This document shows positions 1-8,680 of a stretch of 64,000 nt of DNA, one piece after another. The position numbers and the translations under genes are program-made. This stretch comes from Promicromonospora sp. MEB111 (lineage in GTDB: Bacteria > Actinomycetota > Actinomycetes > Actinomycetales > Cellulomonadaceae): the NCBI RefSeq assembly GCF_030209445.1, contig NZ_JARVSD010000003.1:1-64000 (forward strand). The letters run 5' to 3'. Below the pieces are notes generated by a model. It was not told the origin of the DNA, ran no database searches, and saw nothing but the letters and a program-made list of their open reading frames with translations. Numbering within the stretch: position 1 is the first letter of the stretch; every line of letters begins with the position of its first letter.

Positions 1-74
1 GCCGCCGCCGTCAGCGGGGCCGCGACGCAGGCCGCGACCGCGGCGGCCGCCAGCCAGACCCGGCCCGCTCTCAT
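1..74 (-). CDS. Exported protein of unknown function, N-terminus only
   Basis: Only the first 24 codons lie in the window. They read as a classical export signal: a short basic start (MRAGR) followed by an Ala/Val-rich hydrophobic stretch. A Cys sits inside the hydrophobic core but without an obvious lipobox. The ATG overlaps the stop of the upstream DUF1996 gene (ATGA) and has a GGAGGT ribosome site 6-7 bases upstream (81-86), so it is the translationally coupled third gene of the wall-lysis operon. Function cannot be assigned. Confidence 0.75.
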   Translation of the reverse strand, partial: MRAGRVWLAAAAVAACVAAPLTAA

Positions 75-1525
75 GAAGCCACCTCCTCGCGTGCGGCCGT
101 GGTCTCGGGCACGAGCTCGTAGTTCTCGTCGAGCACGGTGCCGCGGTGCGGCTTGTAGAGGTCGTAGCCGCGCGGGTTGCACTGCAGGCCGCCGTTGATG
201 CAGTGCTCCACGAGCCGGCGGAGCACCTCGGGGTCCCAGGCGTTCACGAAGTCGTAGTGCCACGACTGGTCGGACCCGCTCACCAGCGCGACGTCGGACA
301 TGTCACCGCTGACGGGCCAGGCGATCTTGAACTCCAGCATCGGGACCGCGACGGGGTGGCTCATGGGGCACTGCCCGGCCTCGGGGTACGCCATGTGCGA
401 GCCGTGGCCCATGTGGGCGGACTCCTCCGGGGTCAGGTGCATCCCGTCCCAGCAGCTCGGAGCCTGGTACCGGATGTTGAGCTGGGTGCCCTCGGGGCAG
501 TACGCCGGGATCTCCCAGCTCTTGGAGATGTCGCCGCACTCCCAGCCCTCGACGGCGCCCGGCGCGGTGCGGAACTCCTCGACCGTGGCCATCATGTCGC
601 CGGTCACGAACTGGAGTCCCTCCGGGAACGGCACCACGTCCTGGTAGTCGTCGATGCCCGACTTGTAGTAGACGGTCATCGGGATGTTCGGCTCGACCGG
701 CACGCCGCCCTTGGTGATGGCGGGGAACCAGTAGGCCGAGTGGTCCTGCGGCACCGTGCAGGTGCTCTCCGGCATCGCGTTCAGGCTCGTCGGCGTGGTG
801 AACGCGTCCGTCGACCGGTTGCCGATGAACGTGTGCAGGTGCGACCGGCCCGGCTGGTTCGGGTACACGATCGAGTCGTCGGGCAGGAAGTGCGAGAACT
901 CGCAGTTCGCCTGGAACTCGTGGTGCGTCACCTCGTCACCGGGGAACGGCGGCGGGTCCTCCGGCCCGCCGGCCTCGCCGTCGCCGAACACCTGGAACTC
1001 CAGGAGCGAGTAGCCGTAGCCGGTGCCGCGGGCCGTGCCGACGAGCTGCACGTAGCGGCCGGTCGCGGTGATGTCGTAGACCTCGGTGCCGCCGGTCCCG
1101 GCGCCCTCGGTCACGACCGTGGTCCAGGTCTGCGCATCGGCGGAGACCTGGAGCGTGAACGCCGCGCCGTAGGCGGCCTCCCACTCCAGCGCGACGTGGT
1201 CCAGCGCGTACGACCGGCCCAGGTCGATCCGGATCCACTGGTCGTCCGTGGGGGCGCTGGCCCAGCGGGTGGTGCGGTCGCCGTCGACCGCGAACCGCGG
1301 CCCGAGGCCGCCGGACTCCGAGCTGGACGCGGCCGTGAGCGCGCCCTGCGAGAGGAGCGTGTTCGGCTCGGCGACGGCGGTGGTGGCGCCGATGGCGCCC
1401 GCCGCGCTCAGGGTCGAGGCGAGCAGTGCGGTGGCGGCCAGGCCGCCCAGTAGGCGAGGTCTGAGGCCGCCGGGTGTGCGGCCGCGGGACGTGGAGCGGT
1501 GTGGCGTGCTGAGTGCTGTGCGCAT
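71..1525 (-). CDS. Secreted CBM32 (discoidin)-DUF1996 protein
   Basis: 484 residues from an ATG preceded by AAAGGAGG. Residues 1 to about 52 form a long signal peptide ending near AVAEP. Residues about 55-178 are an F5/8 type C (discoidin, CBM32) domain: RWAS, WIRIDLG and RYVQL motifs. After a Pro/Gly linker, residues about 195-460 match DUF1996, with the His-rich motif SHLHTF and several Cys. DUF1996 proteins are secreted and common in fungi and actinobacteria; their biochemistry is unsettled. The CBM32 closely resembles those of the upstream glycosidase, 44 bases away in the same operon, so both probably bind the same wall polysaccharide. An upstream in-frame extension exists but lacks a ribosome site. 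Confidence 0.88.
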   Translation of the reverse strand: MRTALSTPHRSTSRGRTPGGLRPRLLGGLAATALLASTLSAAGAIGATTAVAEPNTLLSQGALTAASSSESGGLGPRFAVDGDRTTRWASAPTDDQWIRIDLGRSYALDHVALEWEAAYGAAFTLQVSADAQTWTTVVTEGAGTGGTEVYDITATGRYVQLVGTARGTGYGYSLLEFQVFGDGEAGGPEDPPPFPGDEVTHHEFQANCEFSHFLPDDSIVYPNQPGRSHLHTFIGNRSTDAFTTPTSLNAMPESTCTVPQDHSAYWFPAITKGGVPVEPNIPMTVYYKSGIDDYQDVVPFPEGLQFVTGDMMATVEEFRTAPGAVEGWECGDISKSWEIPAYCPEGTQLNIRYQAPSCWDGMHLTPEESAHMGHGSHMAYPEAGQCPMSHPVAVPMLEFKIAWPVSGDMSDVALVSGSDQSWHYDFVNAWDPEVLRRLVEHCINGGLQCNPRGYDLYKPHRGTVLDENYELVPETTAAREEVAS

Positions 1526-1569
1526 GGTTCCTCCTTTGGTGGTGGTGTGCCTTGCTGACCCGTCACTGC

Positions 1570-3816
1570 TCACTGCTGGTAGACGCCGACCTCGTACAGG
1601 GAGTAGCCCCACTCCGTGCCGCGCTCGGTGAGGTTGAGCCGCACGTACCGGCCCGTCCCGGCCACGTCCAGGCTGTCGACGCCGCCGTTGCCGCCCGTCA
1701 CCGTGCGGACCGTCGTCCAGGTGTTGCCGTCGTTCGACGTCTGCACCTGGTAGGACTTGCCGTAGGCCGTCTCCCAGACGAGCTGCACGTGGTCGAACGA
1801 CTGCACCGAGCCGAGGTCCACCTGGTACCAGGCGGTCGGGCCCCACTCGCTGGCCCAGCGTGTGGTGGCGTCGCCGTCGACGGCGCGGCCGGGCGTCCAG
1901 TCGCCGTTCCACGGGTCGAAGCTCGACGCCGTGGCGGTCTTGCCCCGCGCGATGTTCGTCCCGTCCACCGGGGGCGCGACGACGCGGAACGACCGGGTCT
2001 CCACGCCCACGTTGTCGTGGCCGTCCTCGGCGAACACGTAGACCTTCCAGACACCGAGCATCTCGGGCGCCGTGACCCGGAACGTGCCGGGAGCCGTCTG
2101 CGTGAACTGCGCCTGCGCGATGCCGCCGGCGTTGTTGACGTACTTGCTGTTCAGCATCACGTTGGCGTCGATCGGATCGCCGTCCGGGTCGGTGACGTCC
2201 ACGTTGACCGTGAACTGCTCGCCCGCGGCGACCGCTGTCGCCCCGGGGACGGACATGGCGGTGATGCGCGGCGGGGTGTTCATCCCGGACGTGTCCACGC
2301 CCCAGGCCCGCGCGATCGAGTAGTAGCCGAGGCGCTTGTTGTCGCCCGGGAGGACGTTGAACCACACGCCGCCGAAGTCGCCCTCGATGCCGTAGTGGAA
2401 GAACGTGGCGCCCAGCGCGACGCCGTCGTGCTCCCGCAGGCAGCGCCATGAGTCCACGTACGCCTGCTCCTTCTCCAGGTCGGTGGGCTCGTCGGGTACG
2501 CCGTTCGCGTCGTCCGGCACCTCCCACTCACCGGCAGCGCCGCCCTCGGTGATGATGTACGGCCGGTCGTAGCCGCCGGCCTCCCAGGCCGCGGGCACGT
2601 TGCACAGGTCGCCGTACGCGTTGACCGAGAGCAGGTCCAGGTCCGGGGCGTTGCGCTCGAGGTACGGCCAGGCGCCGACCCACGCGTCGGTGCTGGTGGT
2701 CGGGTGCTTGGGGTCGGCCTGGTGCACGGCCACGCTGACCTCGTCGACGAAGGCCGCGTACGCGTTGCGGATCGCCTCCAGCTCGGTTCCCGAGTAGCAG
2801 TTCTGCAGGCCCAGGAGCGACTCGTTGCCGATGTTCCACATGAGCACGCCCGGGTGGTCCTTGTAGGCCGCGACCTGGTTGAGGATGTCGGCCTTCGTGG
2901 TCGTCTTGTAGCTCGTGTCCGTGCGGTAGTCGATGCAGCCGCCCGATCCCGGCCCGCCCCCGGGCAGGAGCCAGAAGCCCATCACCACGCGGACGTCGTG
3001 CGCCGCGGCCGAGTCGAGGAGCTGGCGGGTGTCCGCGCCGGTGCCCCACGTGCGGATCGTGTTGGCGCCCATGGCGGTGAGGGTCGGCATGTAGTGGTCG
3101 GCCGTGCTGAACGCCGGGCCCCACGTGAAGCCGCGGACCGTGTACGGCTGCCCGTCCACCTCCAGGTCCCAGTCGCCGTTGCCACCCACGACCTCGACGG
3201 TGCTGGCCCCCGAGTCCCGCACGGGGACGTTCGGGTGGCCCGGGTTCACGTAGCTCGGGTCGCCTGGGTTGCCGGGATCGGTGCTGCCGCCCGCCTCGCC
3301 GAAGACCCGCAGCTCCCACAGCGAGTTGCCGTACCCGCCCGAGCGGGCGGTGGACAGCAGCCGCACGTAGCGGGCGGTGCCGTCGACGTCGAAGGTGTCG
3401 GTGCCGCCGTCGCCCGAGGTGGTCGAGTACACGGTGGACCAGGACGACCCGTCGGCCGAGACCTGGAACTGGTAGCTCGTCGAGTACGCCGACTCCCAGA
3501 CCAGCTCCACGTGGTCCAGCGTCGCGGAGCGGCCGAGGTCCACCCGGATCCACTGCGGGTCGCTGAACTCGCTGGCCCAGCGCGTGCCGAGGTCGCCGTC
3601 GACGGCGGCGCTCGCGGGCGTGTAGTCGGGGTTCTCCACGGAGGAGGCGGTGGCGGGCCGGCCCTGCGACAGCAGGACCGGCTCCGCCTGTGCCGAGGCG
3701 GCGGGCACGACGAGTGCCGCCGCGGCCAGCAGGCCGGTCGCCAGGGCGGCGGCCCCGGCGCGCGTGCCGCGCCCGAGCCTGGTCGCGCGTGCGCCGGGTG
3801 ATCCGGTGGTGGTCAT
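1570..3816 (-). CDS. Secreted clan GH-A glycosidase with CBM32 domains at both ends
   Basis: 748 residues; ATG with GGAGAGGAAC just upstream. A signal peptide (about 1-44, ending AQAEP) is followed by a CBM32 domain (about 47-172), a linker, and a TIM-barrel domain resembling the glycoside hydrolase 2/72-like group (about 190-500). Motifs WNIGNE (E332, likely acid/base) and YIITEGG (E424, likely nucleophile) fit clan GH-A spacing. An Ig-like linker (about 515-605) and a second CBM32 (about 610-748) follow. The substrate is not readable; a beta-glucan of fungal or plant walls is plausible given the chitinase nearby. First gene of the minus-strand operon; two LacI-type operators lie in its promoter region. 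Confidence 0.85.
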   Translation of the reverse strand: MTTTGSPGARATRLGRGTRAGAAALATGLLAAAALVVPAASAQAEPVLLSQGRPATASSVENPDYTPASAAVDGDLGTRWASEFSDPQWIRVDLGRSATLDHVELVWESAYSTSYQFQVSADGSSWSTVYSTTSGDGGTDTFDVDGTARYVRLLSTARSGGYGNSLWELRVFGEAGGSTDPGNPGDPSYVNPGHPNVPVRDSGASTVEVVGGNGDWDLEVDGQPYTVRGFTWGPAFSTADHYMPTLTAMGANTIRTWGTGADTRQLLDSAAAHDVRVVMGFWLLPGGGPGSGGCIDYRTDTSYKTTTKADILNQVAAYKDHPGVLMWNIGNESLLGLQNCYSGTELEAIRNAYAAFVDEVSVAVHQADPKHPTTSTDAWVGAWPYLERNAPDLDLLSVNAYGDLCNVPAAWEAGGYDRPYIITEGGAAGEWEVPDDANGVPDEPTDLEKEQAYVDSWRCLREHDGVALGATFFHYGIEGDFGGVWFNVLPGDNKRLGYYSIARAWGVDTSGMNTPPRITAMSVPGATAVAAGEQFTVNVDVTDPDGDPIDANVMLNSKYVNNAGGIAQAQFTQTAPGTFRVTAPEMLGVWKVYVFAEDGHDNVGVETRSFRVVAPPVDGTNIARGKTATASSFDPWNGDWTPGRAVDGDATTRWASEWGPTAWYQVDLGSVQSFDHVQLVWETAYGKSYQVQTSNDGNTWTTVRTVTGGNGGVDSLDVAGTGRYVRLNLTERGTEWGYSLYEVGVYQQ

Positions 3817-3917
3817 GGGTGTTCCTCTCCGTCCGCTCGTCGGCGGCCAGGTGCGGCGGCCGTGGCGCGGTTCGTCGTTGAGCCTGCGCTCGCGACGCTC
3901 CGGTGCGCCGCGAGTTG

Positions 3918-3932
3918 GGAGAGCGCTCTTAC
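3918..3932. promoter_or_regulatory. LacI-type operator copy 1
   Basis: GGAGAGCGCTCTTAC with the palindromic core AGAGCGCTCT at 3920-3929. The core matches the GAGCGCTC centre known for CelR/CebR-type LacI operators of actinobacteria. It lies upstream of the glycosidase operon. Confidence 0.75.
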
Positions 3933-4096
3933 GCCGCCCATCCTTGACCCGTTCTTGGCGGAGCGTCAAGGGCTGGCCCGGGACACTTCACCTGCTGTTT
4001 CCTGTTTTTTCCTGCGTTTTGTCCCGTCAGGGCTGGCTTTGATCCGAACGCCGGACGGCGCGAGATCTGTCGCATCTCATCCGCACGGGTTCCTTC

Positions 4097-4111
4097 GGAG
4101 AGCGCTCTTAC
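4097..4111. promoter_or_regulatory. LacI-type operator copy 2
   Basis: Identical 15-mer to the copy at 3918-3932; core AGAGCGCTCT at 4099-4108, ending about 20 bases before the GTG of lacI. This position would block lacI transcription, so autoregulation is likely. Confidence 0.75.
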
Positions 4112-4128
4112 TCTGTTACCGTCGGCCT

Positions 4129-5175
4129 GTGAGCAAGGATCTGCGGCGTGCGGCGCCGACCCTGGAGGACGTGGCGAAGGTCGCCGGTGTCTCTCGCGCG
4201 ACCGTTTCCCGGGTGATCAACGGCAAGCGCAAGGTGGCGCCCGCGGTCCAGGAGGTCGTGCTGGAGGCGGTCGCGGAGACCGGCTACGTGCCCAACCGGG
4301 CAGCGCGGTCCTTGGTCACCCGCCGCACGGGCACGGTGGCCGTCGTCATCTCGGGTGCGGACGCCGACCCCGAGGGCGAGCTCGACCTGTCCGGCGTCTT
4401 CTCGGACCCGTTCTTCGGCCGGGTGGTGGGCTCGCTCGTGCGGACCCTCCGGCCGCACGACGTGCACCCGGTGCTGATGTTCGCCGACGACGCGCAGACC
4501 CGGGGCCAGGTCACGTCGTACCTGCGGTTCGGCAACGCGGACGGTGCCCTGCTGGTCTCCACCTACGCGGACGACCCGCTCCCCGAGGAGCTCATCGGCA
4601 CCGGCCGCCCCATCGTGCTGTTCGCGCGGCCGGGCCACGCGATCCCGGCGAGCTATGTGGACCTGGCCAACGCCGACGGCGCCCGTATGGCCGCGAACCA
4701 CCTGCTCGACCGGGGCTGCAGCACGCTCGGCGTGATCTCCGGGCCGCTCGACGTCCCGTCCGCGCGCGACCGGCTCGACGGCTTCCGGGACGCGGCGGCC
4801 CGGCGCGGGCACGCCTTCGTCCCCAGCGTGGCGGGATCGTTCACGTTCGAGAGCGGGGAGTCGGCCATGGCCGAGCTGCTCGCCTCCGCGCCGGACCTCG
4901 ACGGGGTCTTCGTCTCGAACGACCTCATGGCCCAGGGCGCCATCCACGTGCTCCAGACGCAGGGCCGCCGCGTCCCCGACGACGTCGCGATCGTCGGCTT
5001 CGACGACAGTCCCGTGGCCGTGCAGACCCGCCCCCGGCTGACGACGGTGCGGCAGCCCGTGGAGAAGATGGCGGAGGAGATGGCGCGGATGCTGCTGGAG
5101 CAGATCGACGCCGACGAGCCGGCCGTCCGCTCGGCGATCTTCGAGCCGATCCTGGTGGTCCGCGACTCGGCGTGA
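4129..5175 (+). CDS. LacI-family transcriptional regulator of the wall-lysis locus
   Basis: 348 residues from GTG 4129. The helix-turn-helix is textbook: TLEDVAKVAGVSRATVSRVIN at about residues 9-29, then the hinge AARSLVTRRTG and a periplasmic-binding-protein-like effector domain ending with the usual TTVRQPVEKM segment. The upstream open frame is longer, but starting the HTH near the N-terminus is the family rule. No ribosome site is visible and the operator ends only about 20 bases away, so the mRNA may be leaderless. It diverges from the CBM32-glycosidase operon and probably responds to an oligosaccharide released by it. Confidence 0.88.
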   Translation: MSKDLRRAAPTLEDVAKVAGVSRATVSRVINGKRKVAPAVQEVVLEAVAETGYVPNRAARSLVTRRTGTVAVVISGADADPEGELDLSGVFSDPFFGRVVGSLVRTLRPHDVHPVLMFADDAQTRGQVTSYLRFGNADGALLVSTYADDPLPEELIGTGRPIVLFARPGHAIPASYVDLANADGARMAANHLLDRGCSTLGVISGPLDVPSARDRLDGFRDAAARRGHAFVPSVAGSFTFESGESAMAELLASAPDLDGVFVSNDLMAQGAIHVLQTQGRRVPDDVAIVGFDDSPVAVQTRPRLTTVRQPVEKMAEEMARMLLEQIDADEPAVRSAIFEPILVVRDSA

Positions 5176-5307
5176 CCTGACTTGTCACGTACGGGTCGCC
5201 CGTGTGGGAATCCCTCACGCCCCGCCTGGACGTACCTTGCTAGGTTCCTGAACAAATCGGCCGTCGGTGTCGACGACGGCCCAGGACCCGAAGCGAGGTG
5301 GTTCCCC

Positions 5308-6246
5308 GTGAGATCTCGTCGCGTACCGCTGTTTGTCGCAAGTCTTGTCGCCGCACTCCTGACGACAGGGGTCGTCGCAGTCCCCGGCTCGGCGGCCCCT
5401 GCCGCCGGCTCGGCAGCGCCTGCCGCGGTCGCCGACTGCAGCGCGCCCGCCTGGAGCAGCAGCGCCGTCTACGTCGGCGGCAACCTCGTCACGCACGCCG
5501 GCGCCTCGTGGCGTGCCAAGTGGTGGACCCAGGGCGAGACGCCCGGCACCACCGGTGAGTGGGGCGTCTGGGAGCGGGTCGGTACCTGCGACGGCGGCGA
5601 GCCGCCCGTCGACCCGCCCGGCACCGACGACTTCCCGGTCAGCCAGGCCCAGTTCAACTCGTTCTTCCCCAACCGGAACTCGTTCTACACCTACGCGGGT
5701 CTCGTCGACGCGCTCAGCGCCTACCCCGGGTTCGCCAACAGCGGCAGCGAGACCGTCCAGAAGCGTGAGGCTGCGGCGTTCCTCGCCAACGTGTCGCACG
5801 AGACCGGCGGCCTGGTCCACATCGTCGAGCAGAACACGGCGAACTACCCGCACTACTGCGACAGGAACCAGCCCTACGGCTGCCCGGCCGGCACCGATCA
5901 GTACTACGGCCGCGGACCGGTCCAGCTCAGCTGGAACTTCAACTACAAGGCCGCGGGCGACGCGCTCGGCATCGACCTGCTGAACAACCCCAGCCTGGTC
6001 TCGACCAACTCGGCGATCGCCTGGAAGACCGGCCTCTGGTACTGGAACACCCAGAACGGCCCGGGCACCATGACGCCGCACAACGCCATCGTGAACGGCG
6101 CCGGGTTCGGCGAGACCATCCGGAGCATCAACGGCTCCATCGAGTGCAACGGCGGCAACCCCGCCCAGGTCCAGAGCCGCGTGGACACCTATCTGCGGTT
6201 CACGAGCGCCCTGGGCGTGGACCCGGGCGGCAACCTCTACTGCTGA
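5308..6246 (+). CDS. Secreted GH19 chitinase with N-terminal chitin-binding module
   Basis: 312 residues; GTG start with AGGTGG seven bases upstream. A signal peptide runs to about residue 43. Residues about 44-94 form a CBM5/12 chitin-binding module (AVYVGGNLVTHAGASWRAKWW). A Pro-rich linker leads to a GH19 catalytic domain (about 108-312). HETGG (E165) and VEQN (E174) provide the two catalytic glutamates with the nine-residue spacing of Streptomyces ChiC-type enzymes. Hydrolyses chitin with inversion. Located just after the LacI gene, it complements the wall-lysis operon against fungal walls. A perfect hairpin follows it. Confidence 0.93.
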   Translation: MRSRRVPLFVASLVAALLTTGVVAVPGSAAPAAGSAAPAAVADCSAPAWSSSAVYVGGNLVTHAGASWRAKWWTQGETPGTTGEWGVWERVGTCDGGEPPVDPPGTDDFPVSQAQFNSFFPNRNSFYTYAGLVDALSAYPGFANSGSETVQKREAAAFLANVSHETGGLVHIVEQNTANYPHYCDRNQPYGCPAGTDQYYGRGPVQLSWNFNYKAAGDALGIDLLNNPSLVSTNSAIAWKTGLWYWNTQNGPGTMTPHNAIVNGAGFGETIRSINGSIECNGGNPAQVQSRVDTYLRFTSALGVDPGGNLYC

Positions 6247-6276
6247 CCCGCTGACCGGTCACCCGGTCTCGTTGAC

Positions 6277-6325
6277 CACAGCACCTGCTGCCAGGGGTGC
6301 GGCAATTCCGGCAGCAGGTGCTGTG
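6277..6325. terminator. Perfect 16-bp hairpin, bidirectional terminator
   Basis: CACAGCACCTGCTGCC (6277-6292) and its exact complement at 6310-6325 enclose a 17-base loop. There is no U tract, as is usual in high-GC actinobacteria. It sits between the convergent chitinase and the TerD-domain gene. Confidence 0.75.
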
Positions 6326-6433
6326 CTCAACGCCGTGGAGCAAGAAGGCGGGCGAGGAGAGCGCGGCGACTAGGTTCATCCAGGAGTGAGAAGGAAGCCG
6401 CCGCATGGCCTCGCCCGGGGCACACCCTAGACG

Positions 6434-8617
6434 TCAGGCCGGGACGAGGTCGAGCAGGTTCTGGGGCGTCACCACGCGGGAGCCCTCCGGCAGGTCCTCC
6501 GGGGCGTCGAGGCCGAGGTAGGTGACCGGCCCCGTGCCCCGCGGCAGCTCGTGGTGCACCTTCACGCCGTCGTCCCGCAGCAGGTCCACCAGGTAGCGCA
6601 CCGTGAGGTACCGGCGCGCCGCGATGTCGCGCACCAGGGTCGTCGTGGTGACGCGGTGCTCCTCGACGGAGTTGAAGCTCGGCCGGCCGCGCAGGTTCAG
6701 GTGCAGCCAGAGCGCCTCCCAGCCGTCCTCGCCGCGCAGGAACGCCGCCGGGACCGACACCTGCCCCTGGCCCGTGAGGTCCGACTTCAGGCGCACCGTC
6801 GCCGGCTCGAACGGCAGCCCGGCCTGCGCCGCGTCGCGCGACATGAACCCGAAGAATCCCTCCGCGACCTGGTCGAACCGCTCGCCGGAGTACACGTGCA
6901 CCTGGGGTACGACGACGGGCTGCCGGACCCGGGACAGGTTGACGTCGACGAGCTCGGTGGCGCCGTCCGGGGCCTCGGTGAGGTCGCCGGAGTGCACGAA
7001 GCCCTCGGCGCGCAGCCGGGTCCACGACACGTGCTCGGGGTCCGTGAACTCGCCGTTCAGCAGCAGGCAGGACAGGTCGAGGTCGGTGTCCGTGGCCCGC
7101 TGCCGCCAGTGCACGAAGAACCGCAGCAGCTCGCCGGTCACGCGGGTCCGCGAGCCGCGGGGCAACACCCCGGCACCCTCCGGCCGGGAGCGTGCGGACA
7201 GCGGCAGCGCCACGTCGAGGAGGTCCGGGTCGACCACCAGCTCGCCGGGCCGGGGGAACCGGCGGAGCACCTCGGCGTCGCAGGCCAGGGCCAGCGCCGT
7301 CAGGGCGTCCGTGGGCAGGTCCGCGCGGTCGTCGGGCATGGCCCACGCGCCGCCGTGGCGGTTCACGAAGACCCGTCGGCCGGTGCCCGGCCGCCCCGTG
7401 CCCGGCCGCCCGTCGGCGCGTCGCCGGTTCTCCAGGTGCTCGCGCAGGCCGAGGACGACCCGGCCGGACACCCCGGGCAGCGCCCGCCCGAGAGCGTCGG
7501 CCACGGCGGTCGCCTCGACGTCGTCCGCCGCCGAACGCAGCAGGTGGTCCGCACGCCGCACGAGCATGCCGGGCGCCGCGGCGAGCAGTCGCAGCGCCTC
7601 CGCCCGGGCACCCGAGGCGAGCGACCGCTCGACCCGGGCGGCCAGGGACGGCGCGTCCTCGTCGCCACGGGCGACGGCGAACACCCGGGCGGCCGACGAC
7701 AGGCCCCGGTGCTCGTGCGGGTGCAGCCGCTCGCCGAGCCGCTTCCACGCCTCCCGGTGCGCCGCGACGTCGCCGAGCTTCGCGGGCGACGCCTCCACGA
7801 CCGCGTCGAGCGCTCCGAGCAGCACGCGCCGGACGGGGCGCGGCAGCGACCGGAACCGGGTGGCGGTCTCCAGCGTCACGTCCCCGCCGGACAGCGCGCA
7901 GGCCAGCCGCAGGACGTCGGTGACCGTGTCGGCCTGGGGCTCGCGCCCGTACAGCACGTGCGTGGCGTTCACGATCGCGCGCGCCGACCGCACCGGCACC
8001 GTCGCGGGCTGTTCCATGCCACCGCAGTGCTGGGCCAGCAGCGCGAGCGCGGTGAGGTCGGCGTCGGACAGCGGGGTGGTGCTCCCCGCGAGGCGGAGGT
8101 AGAGGCGGTGGGCCTCCTCGTCGAGCGTGCCGCCGACGTCGAGCACCGTGCGCCGGTCGCCGAGGGCGGGCACGAACGCGTCGTGCGCCGCGACCATCTC
8201 CTCGTAGGTGTGCTGGTACCGGCCGTAGCGGGGGAGTGCGAGCAGGTCGACCTTCCCCTGACGCGCGAAGAGCGCGTCGGCGTCCGGGACCTCCTGCAGG
8301 GCGTCCCGGAGGCAGGAGACCCAGAATTTCAGCGTGTCGGGCACGTTGTGCGGGAAGTCCTGGAAGTACGTGTTGTGCTGCACGTGGGCGCCGAGAGCCT
8401 CGTGCACGACGGCGAGGGTCTGCACCGCCACCAGCCGCGCGTCCTGCGGCGACAGGGTGCCCAGGTAGCTCAGCAGCCGGCCCGACGCCTTGTAGCCCGA
8501 GGTCAGGAGCACGGCGTCGAACCGCCGGGCGACCGAGGCGGCGTCCCCGGTCGAGACCGCGGTGAGGGGGACGCGCCACGTCCGGCGGACGACCAGGTCG
8601 AAGATCTGCGCAGACAT
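6434..8617 (-). CDS. Large TerD-domain protein resembling the MXAN_6230/SCO0854 family
   Basis: 727 residues, cytoplasmic, no signal or membrane segment. The C-terminal third (about 480-660) looks TerD-like: DLDLSCLLL, then WTRLRAEGFVHSGDLTEAPDG, ELVDVNLSRV and VHVYSGERF. The N-terminal third (FDAVLLTSGYKASGRLLSYLG, then PRYGRYQHTYEEMVAAH) resembles the large TerD-linked MXAN_6230/SCO0854 proteins, but the paired Cys of a RING-type finger are absent. The middle is Arg/Leu-rich and helical. TerD proteins bind calcium and act in stress or envelope modules; the role here is unknown. No other ter gene is in the window. Start chosen because a -10-like CACGAT (8625-8630 on this strand) lies seven bases upstream; ATG 8626 is an alternative. 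Confidence 0.72.
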   Translation of the reverse strand: MSAQIFDLVVRRTWRVPLTAVSTGDAASVARRFDAVLLTSGYKASGRLLSYLGTLSPQDARLVAVQTLAVVHEALGAHVQHNTYFQDFPHNVPDTLKFWVSCLRDALQEVPDADALFARQGKVDLLALPRYGRYQHTYEEMVAAHDAFVPALGDRRTVLDVGGTLDEEAHRLYLRLAGSTTPLSDADLTALALLAQHCGGMEQPATVPVRSARAIVNATHVLYGREPQADTVTDVLRLACALSGGDVTLETATRFRSLPRPVRRVLLGALDAVVEASPAKLGDVAAHREAWKRLGERLHPHEHRGLSSAARVFAVARGDEDAPSLAARVERSLASGARAEALRLLAAAPGMLVRRADHLLRSAADDVEATAVADALGRALPGVSGRVVLGLREHLENRRRADGRPGTGRPGTGRRVFVNRHGGAWAMPDDRADLPTDALTALALACDAEVLRRFPRPGELVVDPDLLDVALPLSARSRPEGAGVLPRGSRTRVTGELLRFFVHWRQRATDTDLDLSCLLLNGEFTDPEHVSWTRLRAEGFVHSGDLTEAPDGATELVDVNLSRVRQPVVVPQVHVYSGERFDQVAEGFFGFMSRDAAQAGLPFEPATVRLKSDLTGQGQVSVPAAFLRGEDGWEALWLHLNLRGRPSFNSVEEHRVTTTTLVRDIAARRYLTVRYLVDLLRDDGVKVHHELPRGTGPVTYLGLDAPEDLPEGSRVVTPQNLLDLVPA

Positions 8618-8623
8618 GACGCG

Positions 8624-8675
8624 CATCGTGGCACGGAACCGTGGTCGGGGCGGACAGGTTTCCCGTGCCACGATG
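8624..8675. promoter_or_regulatory. Symmetric divergent promoter with 13-bp inverted repeat
   Basis: CATCGTGGCACGG (8624-8636) and CCGTGCCACGATG (8663-8675) are perfect inverted copies 26 bases apart. Each arm contains CACGAT, positioned 6-7 bases before the ATG of its own gene (8617 minus, 8681 plus), so each arm can be the -10 box of a leaderless divergent transcript and also an operator half. No regulator gene is adjacent. Confidence 0.55.
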
Positions 8676-8680
8676 GCTGT

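Larger units (their letters stand above)
3817..4128. promoter_or_regulatory. Divergent control region between glycosidase operon and lacI
   Basis: This 312-base gap has no credible gene. It carries two identical LacI-type operators 179 bases apart. One lies about 100 bases upstream of the glycosidase start, the other about 20 bases before the lacI start. A T-rich patch at 3990-4025 (several TTTCCTG/TTTTTCC runs) sits between them. The layout suggests one repressor controlling the operon and its own gene, perhaps by looping. Confidence 0.7.
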
